This document shows, piece by piece, positions 32,747 to 41,267 of a stretch of 64,000 nucleotides of DNA. Source of the stretch: JANWZL01 sp041640815 (lineage in GTDB: Bacteria; Pseudomonadota; Gammaproteobacteria; Burkholderiales; Thiobacillaceae); contig JBEPZO010000002.1 in the NCBI GenBank assembly GCA_041640815.1, positions 1-64,000 of the forward strand, written 5' to 3'. Made by a program: the position numbers and the translations under genes. The stretch's first letter is position 1. Each line of letters opens with the position of its first letter. Under the pieces are notes generated by a model, which worked only from the letters and a program-made list of their open reading frames with translations, did no database searches and was not told the origin of the DNA.

Positions 32747-33247
32747 CTATTGAATGATGAAGGAGGTGAAAAGGACATCCTTGACACCAGTTGATTCCTT
32801 TTTCGCACCGATGACGCCATTGACCTCCTTACGGATCTCTTTGGCTAGCTCCAACTTGCCCTCAGAAGACATGAGCTCTTCAGGGGTTTTGCTGGAGAGC
32901 ACACGCAAGAGCACGTTGCGCACCTCTGGCATGCGCTGCTTGACGGTCTCTTGCACCTTGGGATTGGCCAGCTTAAGTGATACCTCTACCTGCAAATAGC
33001 TCTCCTGATCAGCCAGATTGACTGTGAAGGTCTCAAGTCGCTCGAATATCGGTGTATCCTCCTCGACCTTCTCGACGTGCTCTTCCTCGTCTTGGCCTTC
33101 CTGCGGCTTGCCACCAAGCAACCAGACTGCAGCCCCGCCAGCCGCCAAGAGAATGAAAAGCATCACGACCAGTAGGATTACAAAAAGCTTCTTCTTGCCT
33201 GGTTGTGCAGTGTTGTTCTCATCTGAAGCCGGTTGTGACTTCGCCAT
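32747..33247 (-). CDS. fliL: Flagellar basal body-associated protein FliL
   Basis: FliL is a single-pass inner-membrane protein around the stator. The ATG at 33247 (GAGGT ribosome site upstream) gives 166 residues: a short cytoplasmic Lys-rich stretch, the helix FVILLVVMLFILLAAGGAAV (about residues 22-41), an acidic linker (EEEHVEKVEED) and the periplasmic domain with FTVNLADQESYLQVEVSLKL. It starts 365 bp after fliK, the only large gap in the flagellar run. Confidence 0.92.
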   Translation of the reverse strand: MAKSQPASDENNTAQPGKKKLFVILLVVMLFILLAAGGAAVWLLGGKPQEGQDEEEHVEKVEEDTPIFERLETFTVNLADQESYLQVEVSLKLANPKVQETVKQRMPEVRNVLLRVLSSKTPEELMSSEGKLELAKEIRKEVNGVIGAKKESTGVKDVLFTSFIIQ

Positions 33248-33612
33248 GATTACCTCGAGACGAATGTTCACTTACGAAACATGGGGTTCTGAAAAAAAGC
33301 TTAGGTTGGTTCTCAGTTTCGCGCAAGTGCCAGAATACCAGACCGTGCCTGCAGGCAGCTTGCGAGAGACTGTCTTGTCTTTCACGCCTCGACAAGGCTT
33401 GCCAAGTAGGCAACGTCAGTTTAACCCAGAATTCGGATAAGTTAGGCTCGCGCCGAGATGCTACGCTCTAGCCGATGTGTATCCGCCTCCCTTCCCGGCT
33501 ATCTGGCATGTAACTTCTCGGCCAGGAGTTTTGCCCCACCTAACGACCACCTCGTACAACACACCTCGCTCATACGCCCTCAGTCCTCCCTCGCCCACAC
33601 GGATAATCGGGG
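33248..33612. other. Gap between fliK and fliL
   Basis: These 365 bp separate two flagellar genes that usually lie close together. I find no convincing ORF, strong hairpin or complete sigma-54 or sigma-28 promoter. The sequence is less GC-rich than the flanks and may contain the promoter for fliLMNOPQR. Confidence 0.5.
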
Positions 33613-34908
33613 TTAAACGTAAAGGTCGATCAGGCCAAATCCATGGCGCACAAGCACGCTATCGTGTAGCACCACGGGCTGGCTTAGGGCGGGCTTCGTC
33701 CACTTTTCAACCTCATGCCGATCTTGAAACCGCTCCTTCCCCACCTGCGCCTGGCCTAGGTTGATACCGACGTTAGCCAGCAAATCCCGAAGTCTTGACA
33801 GATTTTCATCGATGACCTCGCGCACCACTGGATGGGGCGTGAAAAAGTAAGCGCTCGCATCGTTACCAATCAGCGAGAGATGGACTTCTAGACTCCCTAA
33901 ATGAGGCGGGTTGAGACTGATTTCAGCCCACTGTGTTTGTCGATTGGCCATCCATAGCAAGCGCTGGGCGAGTTCGTCTCCCCAAGCCGTAGAGCGTAAC
34001 GGTTGCTGCATGACTAAAAGCTCTCGCCCGGAGACGGCTTTAACCGGATCGCTCACCCGCTCTGGAAGGCCTACGGCCTGCTGCGGCTGTTGTGTGTTGG
34101 ACAACAGCGTATCCGCTTCTACGACCAGCAAAGGTGTGGTATGCGCCGGCACATCTTTGCTTTGTGATCGCAACGCTTGTTCAATAGCCTGCTGACTGTC
34201 CACGGTCAGCTCCGGCAACTTTTGCCGCTCCAGGGTAGATGTTGCCGCTGTGGCTTTAATTAATTGAGAAGGCTCACCCCAGGATTCTCTTTGGTCGGAT
34301 AAAGAACCGTGCGCATTAACTATCCCTGGGTCATGAGAACTAACCTGACCACCCACAACGGCAGACCCGGCCACTGGTTGCAAGACCGCAAACGGCCTTG
34401 AGGCCTCGGTGGATGGTTGCCTTATTTCCAATAGGTCCAGCATTGGCGCCCTGATCCTATCTCCCGGGGGGTGATCCTGACTAATTGCCTTTCGTGAGAC
34501 ATCAGATGCCGCAACGCGTCCCAAGTCAACCGGATCAGATGAGATTTTCCCAACCAGAGGGCTTATAACCTCTGCCGCGCCACTACCCGCTATCGCCAGG
34601 AGCGGGTCGGCCGACGCATCTGGTTCCATCCTCGCCTTATGGTCGGGTAGCCCGGCAGAAGTGATGTCTGGCGAGGGCTTAGCTTGCCCCACGTCGGGCT
34701 GTGTGTGTGTCGAGAGAGGGCTGCTTATGCTGGCTATGACACCGGCATGAGTTAACGATAGGCCATCCGTCCCCTCCTGCCTTCCAGCCAGCAGGGACTT
34801 CAACAGCTGATCAAAGGCATGCGCTTGCGTTCGACTGGGAGATAATGTGTGCGCGTTAGCGCACCCCGAACATCCAACCGTTACATCTAATACACCAGCT
34901 AGCTTCAT
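33613..34908 (-). CDS. fliK: Flagellar hook-length control protein FliK
   Basis: FliK measures hook length and switches export specificity. The 431-residue protein has a long low-complexity, poorly conserved N-terminal region and a C-terminal Flg_hook domain with LAQRLLWMANRQTQWAEISL, NPPHLGSLEVHLSL and a TPHPVVREVIDENLSRLRDL segment. The N-terminal region contains Cys13 and Cys16 (VGCSGCAN), unusual for the family. Base composition is relatively AT-rich: 28 G+C of 60 at 34261-34320. Confidence 0.88.
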   Translation of the reverse strand: MKLAGVLDVTVGCSGCANAHTLSPSRTQAHAFDQLLKSLLAGRQEGTDGLSLTHAGVIASISSPLSTHTQPDVGQAKPSPDITSAGLPDHKARMEPDASADPLLAIAGSGAAEVISPLVGKISSDPVDLGRVAASDVSRKAISQDHPPGDRIRAPMLDLLEIRQPSTEASRPFAVLQPVAGSAVVGGQVSSHDPGIVNAHGSLSDQRESWGEPSQLIKATAATSTLERQKLPELTVDSQQAIEQALRSQSKDVPAHTTPLLVVEADTLLSNTQQPQQAVGLPERVSDPVKAVSGRELLVMQQPLRSTAWGDELAQRLLWMANRQTQWAEISLNPPHLGSLEVHLSLIGNDASAYFFTPHPVVREVIDENLSRLRDLLANVGINLGQAQVGKERFQDRHEVEKWTKPALSQPVVLHDSVLVRHGFGLIDLYV

Positions 34909-34970
34909 CGGAAGAGTCTTGCTCGTCCCACTTACAAGGCATCTTCATTGGAGCAATTACCATGCCAGAT

Positions 34971-35420
34971 TTACTCATGTGCGTCATACTGGTTTTCCGC
35001 CAGCTTAGCCAGCTCATCAGTTAGATGTTGTTCATCTCGAGCTAAGCGCAGTACTTGCTCTAGGCGTGCTTTCTCGACGAGAACCTCATAGGCCTTCACC
35101 TTCTGCCGTTCAGCTAACCAGTGTTTATGCGCCGTCTCCCATCGTCTATGGGCCTCCTGCACCGCCTCCGTCTGCAGCCGGATGGCCTGCTCGATCTTGG
35201 CCAGGAAGGCGTGATAGTCGCGCATGAGGTAAACGGGCATACCACCCGTTTCGGTTTGAACAAGCTGTTCACGGTACTCCGCCAGGAAGCCTTCCAATTC
35301 CTCAAGGCGCCGTTTGGCACGATCCTCGTTGATTTTGAGTAATCTCAACATACGCTCGGCCGCCTGCATACGCTGGCGCGAGTGCTCTAGCAAAAGCTTG
35401 AGGGATTGGGATCTGGCCAC
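34971..35420 (-). CDS. fliJ: Flagellar export protein FliJ
   Basis: FliJ is the coiled-coil stalk of the export ATPase complex. The 149-residue protein is almost wholly helical and charged, starting SQSLKLLLEHSRQRMQAAER, with heptad-like Leu/Ala spacing. The start is GTG at 35420, 7 bases after the trm112 stop, with only a weak ribosome site. Its usual upstream partner fliI is absent; trm112 and lpxK take that place. Confidence 0.85.
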   Translation of the reverse strand: MARSQSLKLLLEHSRQRMQAAERMLRLLKINEDRAKRRLEELEGFLAEYREQLVQTETGGMPVYLMRDYHAFLAKIEQAIRLQTEAVQEAHRRWETAHKHWLAERQKVKAYEVLVEKARLEQVLRLARDEQHLTDELAKLAENQYDAHE

Positions 35421-35427
35421 CGCTTAG

Positions 35428-35607
35428 TCAGCCTTCGGTTACCGCTGGCAAAGGCCGAGCTTCATCTTCCAGCATTACCGGAATACCCTCACGTATTGGA
35501 TAGGCAAGCCTATCCACTGGGCAAATCAATTCCTGCGCCGCTTTGTCATAGGTGAGCGGCCCCTTGCACAATGGACAGACGAGGATTTCAAGCAGCTTTG
35601 CATCCAT
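35428..35607 (-). CDS. Trm112 family zinc-ribbon protein (YcaR-like)
   Basis: The 59-residue protein starts MDAKLLEILVCPLCKGPLTY with a CPLC half-site and ELICPVDRLAYPIREGIPVM, the Trm112/YcaR fold. The second half-site has one Cys only (LICPVD), typical of bacterial members. Trm112 activates methyltransferases in eukaryotes; the bacterial role is not established. The ATG at 35607 overlaps the lpxK end by 20 bases, the usual lpxK-trm112 pair. kdsB, its normal downstream neighbour, is replaced by fliJ. Confidence 0.9.
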   Translation of the reverse strand: MDAKLLEILVCPLCKGPLTYDKAAQELICPVDRLAYPIREGIPVMLEDEARPLPAVTEG

Positions 35608-36571
35608 GGTCAAGCATGAGTCGATTGCACACATACGTTTGTAGTCCCGAATCGACGCTGGCGTCAACCTCCAGCACCCAGTCATCGGCGCGACCAAAGG
35701 CGGCGCACTTGACGGCGTCCTTCTCGGTCATGACCACTGTGCCATGCGGCAGGTCGCGCCCCGTGAAAGGGTGATGGTCGGCAAAGGCATGTGGCTCGAC
35801 CTCGGCCCCCAGCGCGCGCAACAGGGCGAAAAAGCGCTCTGGGTGCCCAATGCCTGCCACCGCGTGCAATCGCCGGCCGTTGAGCCAGCTCAAGGGCAAG
35901 GTGCGCCCGGGGTCGCGCAAATGGTATAGCCGCGTCGGCTCCAGCCGCATGCGATACACCGGCGGGCACACCCCGAGCCAATGCGGCTCGCCGCCGTGCA
36001 CCACGACCGCATCCACCGTATTCAGGCGGCTGGGTAGCTCTCTTAACGGCCCAGCCGGCAACGGCCAGCCATTGCCGAAGCGGCGCTCGCCGTCGACGAC
36101 GGCGATTTCGAGGTCGCGGGCGAGGGCGTAGTGCTGCAGGCCGTCATCGGCGATCAAGACGTTCACCTCGGGATGGGCGGCAAGCAGCCCCTTGCCCGCC
36201 AGCGCCCGCCGACGGCCGATCCAAACCGGAACCCGAGCGCGCCGCGCCAACAGCAGCGGCTCGTCGCCCACTTCGGCGGGGTCGCTGTCCGGCCGCACGG
36301 GGCAAGGTCCCTTGCTGCGTCCGCCATAGCCGCGGCTGATGATGCCAGGCCGCCAGCCCGCTTGCTTGAGGACGCGGACCAGCCAGAGGACGAGCGGGGT
36401 CTTGCCGGTGCCGCCAACGCTGATGTTGCCCACGACGATCACCGGCACGGCCAGCCGATGCACGGGGAGCAGCCGGTGCCGGTAGGCGAGCCGGCGCAGA
36501 TGGACGAGCGCGATAAAGAGCGCGGCGAGCAGGCGCTGCCAGAACGGGACGACCGCCGAGGGACGCTTCAA
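35588..36571 (-). CDS. lpxK: Tetraacyldisaccharide 4'-kinase
   Basis: LpxK phosphorylates the lipid A disaccharide at the 4' position on the inner membrane. The 327-residue protein has an N-terminal membrane anchor and the Walker A in VGNISVGGTGKTPLV, followed by IISRGYGG and DDGLQHYALARDLEIAVVD. It overlaps exbD upstream by 4 bp and trm112 downstream, the normal exbB-exbD-lpxK-trm112 order. Confidence 0.95.
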   Translation of the reverse strand: MKRPSAVVPFWQRLLAALFIALVHLRRLAYRHRLLPVHRLAVPVIVVGNISVGGTGKTPLVLWLVRVLKQAGWRPGIISRGYGGRSKGPCPVRPDSDPAEVGDEPLLLARRARVPVWIGRRRALAGKGLLAAHPEVNVLIADDGLQHYALARDLEIAVVDGERRFGNGWPLPAGPLRELPSRLNTVDAVVVHGGEPHWLGVCPPVYRMRLEPTRLYHLRDPGRTLPLSWLNGRRLHAVAGIGHPERFFALLRALGAEVEPHAFADHHPFTGRDLPHGTVVMTEKDAVKCAAFGRADDWVLEVDASVDSGLQTYVCNRLMLDHGCKAA

Positions 36572-36996
36572 GGCGCGGGATCAGGCTGGGTCTGGGTGAC
36601 GAAGGTGACGCGGTTGAAGCCGGCGCGGCGGGCGGCGTCCATGACGTGGATCACGGCCTGATGCGTGGCACGCGCATCGGCGGAGATGACGATGATCGGG
36701 TCGGCCCTGCCGCCAGCGGCCTTGACGATGTCCTGGCGCAGGTGTTCCACGCCGCGGAAGGCGACGGCCACACCGTTCAAGCGATAATTGCCCAGGGCAT
36801 CGACATCGACGTTGATCTGGGCTGGATCTTCCTTCGCCGACTCGCCTTGCGCCTCGGGCAGATTGATCTCGAGCTCGGCAAAGCGGGCGTAGGTGGTGGT
36901 GATGACCAGGAAGATGATGATGACGAGCAGCAGGTCGATGAGCGGAATGAGGTTGATCTCCGGCTCGTCGCGTCGCCAGCCGCGCTGGAAATTCAC
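36568..36996 (-). CDS. exbD: ExbD/TolR family biopolymer transport protein
   Basis: The 142-residue protein has a short cytoplasmic start, one membrane helix with the essential aspartate (INLIPLIDLLLVIIIFLVIT, Asp21) and a periplasmic domain. With ExbB it converts proton motive force into energy for TonB or a related process. In betaproteobacteria this pair sits before lpxK. Whether it drives the B12 receptor in this window cannot be told; a separate TonB would be needed. Confidence 0.93.
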   Translation of the reverse strand: MNFQRGWRRDEPEINLIPLIDLLLVIIIFLVITTTYARFAELEINLPEAQGESAKEDPAQINVDVDALGNYRLNGVAVAFRGVEHLRQDIVKAAGGRADPIIVISADARATHQAVIHVMDAARRAGFNRVTFVTQTQPDPAP

Positions 36997-37598
36997 TTGC
37001 GTTCCCCGAGGACGATGTCCACCAGGCGCAGGGCCTGTTGTTCCATCTCCACCAGCAGGGTATCGACCTTGGCGCGGTAGTAGCGGTAAAAGATCATGCT
37101 GGGGATGGCGACGATGAGGCCAAAGGCGGTGTTGTACAAGGCGATGGAGATGCCATGCGCCAGTTTGGCTGGATTGCCGCCGCTAGGGCTTTGCGCGCCG
37201 AAGATCTCGATCATGCCGATGACGGTGCCGAGCAGGCCAAGCAACGGCGCGACGGTGGCAATGGTACCCAGGGCGGTGAGATAGCGCTCGAGTTCGTGCG
37301 CCACCGCGCGTCCGGTCTCCTCCAGCGATTCCTTCATCAGCTCACGGCTAGCGTTCAGGTTGTGCAGGCCCGAGGCGAAGACGCGCCCCATCGGCGAGCT
37401 TTCCGTCAGGGCGCGCAACAGATCGCCGTTGACGCCGTGACGGCGCAGGTTCTCCAGCGTCTGTTCGAGCAGGTTGGGCGGGCATATCGCCCGGCTGCGC
37501 AGCGCATAGGCGCGCTCGATGATGATGGCCAGGGCGATGATGGAGGCGAATATGAGCGGCCAGATCGGCCAGCCCGCGGCTTCGATGAGGGCGAGCAC
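36993..37598 (-). CDS. exbB: ExbB/TolQ/MotA family proton channel protein
   Basis: The 201-residue protein has three membrane helices and the family block LGTIATVAPLLGLLGTVIGM, ending with a helix in GLIVAIPSMIFYRYY. It overlaps exbD by 4 bp. I choose the GTG at 37598, 8 bases after GAGG; a TTG two codons earlier abuts the ribosome site. It is divergent from pcnB with a 170-bp intergenic region holding the pcnB promoter. Confidence 0.92.
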   Translation of the reverse strand: MLALIEAAGWPIWPLIFASIIALAIIIERAYALRSRAICPPNLLEQTLENLRRHGVNGDLLRALTESSPMGRVFASGLHNLNASRELMKESLEETGRAVAHELERYLTALGTIATVAPLLGLLGTVIGMIEIFGAQSPSGGNPAKLAHGISIALYNTAFGLIVAIPSMIFYRYYRAKVDTLLVEMEQQALRLVDIVLGERK

Positions 37599-37668
37599 TG
37601 CCAAGACCTCGTGATGAACAGCGCGTAAATTTAGCTTGCGTGCCGCGCGGCGGCAAGCCGCACTACAC

Positions 37669-37674
37669 TATAAT
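37669..37674 (+). promoter_or_regulatory. Candidate -10 element for pcnB
   Basis: A perfect TATAAT lies 100 bases before the pcnB start in the exbB-pcnB divergent region. A good -35 is not seen at normal spacing. Confidence 0.4.
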
Positions 37675-37768
37675 GCGCACATGGATTCGACTGGCACAAC
37701 GAGCGGGACAGCGCCGCGCCACGCCTGATGCAGCCCCTGATCAACGCATCTTGCCGTCCAGCCCTGCC

Positions 37769-39265
37769 ATGATCAAACGTCTGATCCGCAAGGTGCTGGG
37801 GCTCACCGGCTACGCGTCGCGCGCTGCCCCGTCTGCGGCCCAAGGCGAGACCGACGCCCATCGCAGCCGCGGGGCGGTAGCGCCCCCGCCTGGGGGGGCT
37901 GCGCCGATCGCGCCCGCCGGCCCGCGTATCCTGCCTCTGGCTGAGCATGGCATCAGCCGCGAGCGGATCTCGCCTTGCGCCCTGAAGGTCACGCGCCGGC
38001 TGCGCGAGGCGGGATATGCCGCCTTCATCGTCGGCGGCGCGGTGCGCGATCTGCTGCTCGGGCGCGAGCCCAAGGACTTCGACGTGGCCACCGATGCCAC
38101 CCCCGAGCAGGTCAAGGTCTTGTTTCGCCGCGCGCGCATCATCGGTCGCCGCTTCCGCATCGTGCACGCCTATTGTGGCGCCGAGACCATCGAGATCACC
38201 ACCTTTCGCGCCATCAACCCACAAGGCGACGAAGAGGAGGAGCGCGTGACGACAGCTGATGGCCTCATTCTGCGCGACAACCTGTTTGGCACGCACGAGG
38301 AGGATGCGACCCGGCGCGACTTTACCGTCAATGCCCTGTACTACGACCCGGAACGCGAAGAGGTGTGGGACTGGCATGGCGGGGTGGCCGATGCCAAGCG
38401 GCGCGTGCTGCGCATCATCGGCGATCCCGAGACCCGCTATCGGGAAGACCCAGTGCGCATGCTGCGGGCGGCGCGTTTCGCGGCCAAGCTCGACTTCCAC
38501 ATCGACCCGGCCACGCGCGCCCCGATCGCGCAGCTTGCGCCCTTGCTCGCGCGCATCCCCCCTGCCAGGCTGTTCGATGAGATGATGAAGCTCCTCTTGT
38601 CGGGGCATGCCGAGCGCGGGGTGCGGCAGCTCAGGGCGGAAGGCCTGCATCATGGCATCCTGCCGATGCTGGATGCCATTCTCGACGACCCGGCGCGCCA
38701 GCACTTTCTGCACGCAGCCCTACACGACACCGATGAACGCGTACGCCACGGCCAGTCCACCTCGCCTGCTTTCGTCCTGGCCGCTCTGCTTTGGTTCGAC
38801 ATGCAGGCCCTCTGGCAGCGCTACCGGCAGGATGGACAGCCGGAGCAGGCCGCCCTGCATGCCGCCATGGCCGAGACCCTGGAGCGCCAGCGGCAGAGCT
38901 TGGCCTTCCCGCGCCGCCTCGACGGCATGATCAAGGAGATCTGGTCCTTGCAGCCACGCTTCGAACACCGCAGTGGCAGCCGTCCCTATCGCCTGCTCAA
39001 CCACCCGCGTTACCGAGCAGGCTATGATTTCCTGCTCATCCGCGCCCGCGGCGGCGATGCGCCACAGGAGCTGGCCGACTGGTGGACCCGCTTCCAACAG
39101 GCCGATGAGCCGACGCGCGCGGCGATGCTGCTGCAAAGCGGCCACACCGGCGGGCGCAAGCGCCGTCGGCGCAAACGCCGCTCGGCTGCGCAACCGCCGG
39201 AACGCAACCCGACCGGCCCCGCGCCGGCTCAAGAGATCGCGGCACCAGCACCGCCCGCTGCATGA
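37769..39265 (+). CDS. pcnB: Poly(A) polymerase I
   Basis: PcnB adds poly(A) tails to RNA 3' ends and promotes decay. The 498-residue protein contains the nucleotidyltransferase head with GGAVRDLLLG and DFDVAT, the TRRDFTVNALYYDP signature and the RFAAKLDFHIDPAT segment, followed by a helical body and a strongly basic C-terminal tail (RKRRRRKRR) for RNA binding. The basic tail and lack of an HD domain favour PcnB over CCA-adding enzyme. ATG 37769 matches the family start MIKRLIRKVLG. Confidence 0.92.
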   Translation: MIKRLIRKVLGLTGYASRAAPSAAQGETDAHRSRGAVAPPPGGAAPIAPAGPRILPLAEHGISRERISPCALKVTRRLREAGYAAFIVGGAVRDLLLGREPKDFDVATDATPEQVKVLFRRARIIGRRFRIVHAYCGAETIEITTFRAINPQGDEEEERVTTADGLILRDNLFGTHEEDATRRDFTVNALYYDPEREEVWDWHGGVADAKRRVLRIIGDPETRYREDPVRMLRAARFAAKLDFHIDPATRAPIAQLAPLLARIPPARLFDEMMKLLLSGHAERGVRQLRAEGLHHGILPMLDAILDDPARQHFLHAALHDTDERVRHGQSTSPAFVLAALLWFDMQALWQRYRQDGQPEQAALHAAMAETLERQRQSLAFPRRLDGMIKEIWSLQPRFEHRSGSRPYRLLNHPRYRAGYDFLLIRARGGDAPQELADWWTRFQQADEPTRAAMLLQSGHTGGRKRRRRKRRSAAQPPERNPTGPAPAQEIAAPAPPAA

Positions 39266-39302
39266 CCGCCTGCCCTCTTCGCTCCACCGTTTGAGCGCGT
39301 CG

Positions 39303-39821
39303 ATGGCCAGCCCGAGCGTGGATGCCTACATCGCCCTGGGTGCCAACCTTGGCGACCCCATCGGCCAAGTCATCGGCGCGGTCGAGGAGTTGGCCCGGCT
39401 GCCCGCCACACGGCTGTGCCGTCGCTCCTCCCTCTACCGCAGCCGCCCCGTGGGCGGACCGCAACAGCCCGATTACATCAACGCCGTGGCCTGGCTCACC
39501 ACCCGTCTGCCGCCGCGGCAACTCCTGCACCACTGCCTGGCCATCGAGGCCCGCTACGGCCGCCAGCGCCTCGGCAAGAACGCCCCGCGTACCCTAGACC
39601 TCGACCTGCTCCTGTACGGCGGGCTGATTATGCGCGAGCCTGGCCTGACCCTGCCGCACCCGCGCATGCATACGCGCGGCTTCGTGCTGCTGCCGCTGGC
39701 GGAAATCGCCCCAGATTTGATCGTACCCGGCCATGGCGAGGTGCGCCGCCTCCTGGCGAGCACCGATGTCAGCGACCTGGTGCGCCTGCGCGAACCCAAC
39801 CGGCGCTTGGCCGCGAACTGA
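39303..39821 (+). CDS. folK: 2-amino-4-hydroxy-6-hydroxymethyldihydropteridine diphosphokinase
   Basis: FolK transfers pyrophosphate from ATP to the pterin in folate synthesis. The 172-residue protein starts SVDAYIALGANLGDP, then SSLYRSRPVGGPQQPDYINA and GKNAPRTLDLDLLLYG with the catalytic aspartates, and LPHPRMHTRGFVLLPL. The ATG at 39303 is the family-like start. Its stop overlaps the kinase start as TGATG. Confidence 0.94.
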   Translation: MASPSVDAYIALGANLGDPIGQVIGAVEELARLPATRLCRRSSLYRSRPVGGPQQPDYINAVAWLTTRLPPRQLLHHCLAIEARYGRQRLGKNAPRTLDLDLLLYGGLIMREPGLTLPHPRMHTRGFVLLPLAEIAPDLIVPGHGEVRRLLASTDVSDLVRLREPNRRLAAN

Positions 39822-40462
39822 TGCCGAGCGAGCGCCTGCAGTATGTCGTGGTGGAGGGGCCGATCGGGGTCGGCAAGACCAGCCTTGCCGAGAAGCTGGC
39901 GCGCCTGCTCGACGCCGAACTGGTGTTGGAACAGCCGGAGAGCAATCCCTTCCTGCCCCGCTTCTATGAAGACCGTCGGCGGTTCGCCCTGGCGACACAG
40001 CTGGCCTTCCTGCTCGCGCGCCACGAGCAGTGCCGACAACTGGCGCAGGGCGATCTGTTCGGCCGGCCGCGGGTTGCCGACTTCCTGCTCGAAAAGGACA
40101 GCCTGTTCGCGCGCATGACGCTGGACGAGGCCGAATTCCAGCTCTACCGCAAGATCTACGCCGACCTGCGCCCGATGGCGCCGACGCCCGACCTGGTGAT
40201 CTACCTGCAGGCAAGCCCCGCCACCCTCATGGAGCGCGTGCGCCGGCGCGGCCGCAGTTATGAGCGCGAGCTCACCGAGGCCTACCTGGCGGAACTTACC
40301 GACGCGTACGCGAAATTCTTCTACCATTACGATGCCGCCCCCGTGCTGATCGTCAACAGCGAACGCCTCAATTTCGTCGACCGGCCGGAGGATTTCGAGC
40401 TGCTGATGCGCCACATCCACGACATCCGCGGCAGACGCGAATTTATCAACGTCGGGGACTGA
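39821..40462 (+). CDS. Deoxynucleoside kinase family protein
   Basis: The 213-residue P-loop protein has GPIGVGKTSLAEKLA (Walker A), the substrate-binding EQPESNPFLPRFYED, DFLLEKDSLFA and the LID region RVRRRGRSYERELTEAYL. It matches the dGK/dCK-like group found in betaproteobacteria between folK and panB, which phosphorylates deoxynucleosides; the preferred base cannot be told from sequence. It shares single-base overlaps (TGATG) with folK and panB, so the three are coupled. Confidence 0.88.
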   Translation: MPSERLQYVVVEGPIGVGKTSLAEKLARLLDAELVLEQPESNPFLPRFYEDRRRFALATQLAFLLARHEQCRQLAQGDLFGRPRVADFLLEKDSLFARMTLDEAEFQLYRKIYADLRPMAPTPDLVIYLQASPATLMERVRRRGRSYERELTEAYLAELTDAYAKFFYHYDAAPVLIVNSERLNFVDRPEDFELLMRHIHDIRGRREFINVGD

Positions 40463-41244
40463 TGCACCTGCCAGAACTGCTGAAACGATCCGCCCAGGGT
40501 GAAAAACTGGTGGCACTCACTTGCTATGACGCCAGTTTCGCCCGGCTGCTGGTGCGCTGTGGCATCGACATCCTGCTGGTAGGCGATTCGCTGGGCATGA
40601 CCATCCAAGGGCATCGCACCACCCTGCCCGTCACCCTAGAACACATGGTCTACCACACCGAGGCGGTGGCGCGAGGCGCCGACGGCGGCGCCTTCATCCT
40701 CGCCGACCTGCCTTTCGGCAGCTACCAGGCCGGGCCCGAGCAAGCGTTCGCCGCTGCCGCAAAGCTCCTGGCTGCCGGGGCGAACATGGTCAAGCTGGAG
40801 GGGGGCGAGGTCATGGCGCCCACCGTCGCCTTCCTCAGCCAACGCGGGGTGCCGGTGTGTGGCCATGTGGGGCTGCTGCCGCAGGCGGTGAACCAGACAG
40901 GCTACGCGACACAGGGGCGCGATGCCGCCAGTGCCGCCCGCTTGCGCAACGACGCCGAACAACTGGTGCACGCTGGCGCGCAGCTCATGGTGCTGGAGTG
41001 CATTCCCCGCGCCCTGGCGCGGGAGCTCACCCAACGGCTAGCCGTGCCGACCATCGGCATCGGCGCGGGCCCCGAGTGCAAGGGTCAGGTCCTGGTGCTA
41101 CAGGACATGCTGGGTCTCACCCCCCGGCCGCCGCGCTTCGTCAAGGATTTCATGGCCGGCGCCCTGTCCCTGGAGGAGGCGGTGCTGCGCTATGCGCGCG
41201 CGGTGCGCCAGGGCGATTTCCCTGGCCCGGAGCACTGCCTGTGA
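40462..41244 (+). CDS. panB: 3-methyl-2-oxobutanoate hydroxymethyltransferase
   Basis: PanB adds a hydroxymethyl group from methylene-THF to alpha-ketoisovalerate, the first pantothenate step. The 260-residue TIM-barrel protein shows VALTCYDASFARLL, LLVGDSLGM, DLPFGSY, LEGGEVMAPTV, GHVGLLPQAVN and VPTIGIGAGPECKGQVLVLQ. It follows the kinase by TGATG overlap and precedes panC by 23 bp. Confidence 0.96.
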   Translation: MHLPELLKRSAQGEKLVALTCYDASFARLLVRCGIDILLVGDSLGMTIQGHRTTLPVTLEHMVYHTEAVARGADGGAFILADLPFGSYQAGPEQAFAAAAKLLAAGANMVKLEGGEVMAPTVAFLSQRGVPVCGHVGLLPQAVNQTGYATQGRDAASAARLRNDAEQLVHAGAQLMVLECIPRALARELTQRLAVPTIGIGAGPECKGQVLVLQDMLGLTPRPPRFVKDFMAGALSLEEAVLRYARAVRQGDFPGPEHCL

Positions 41245-41267
41245 ACCCTGGGTAGCAGCGCCCTGCC

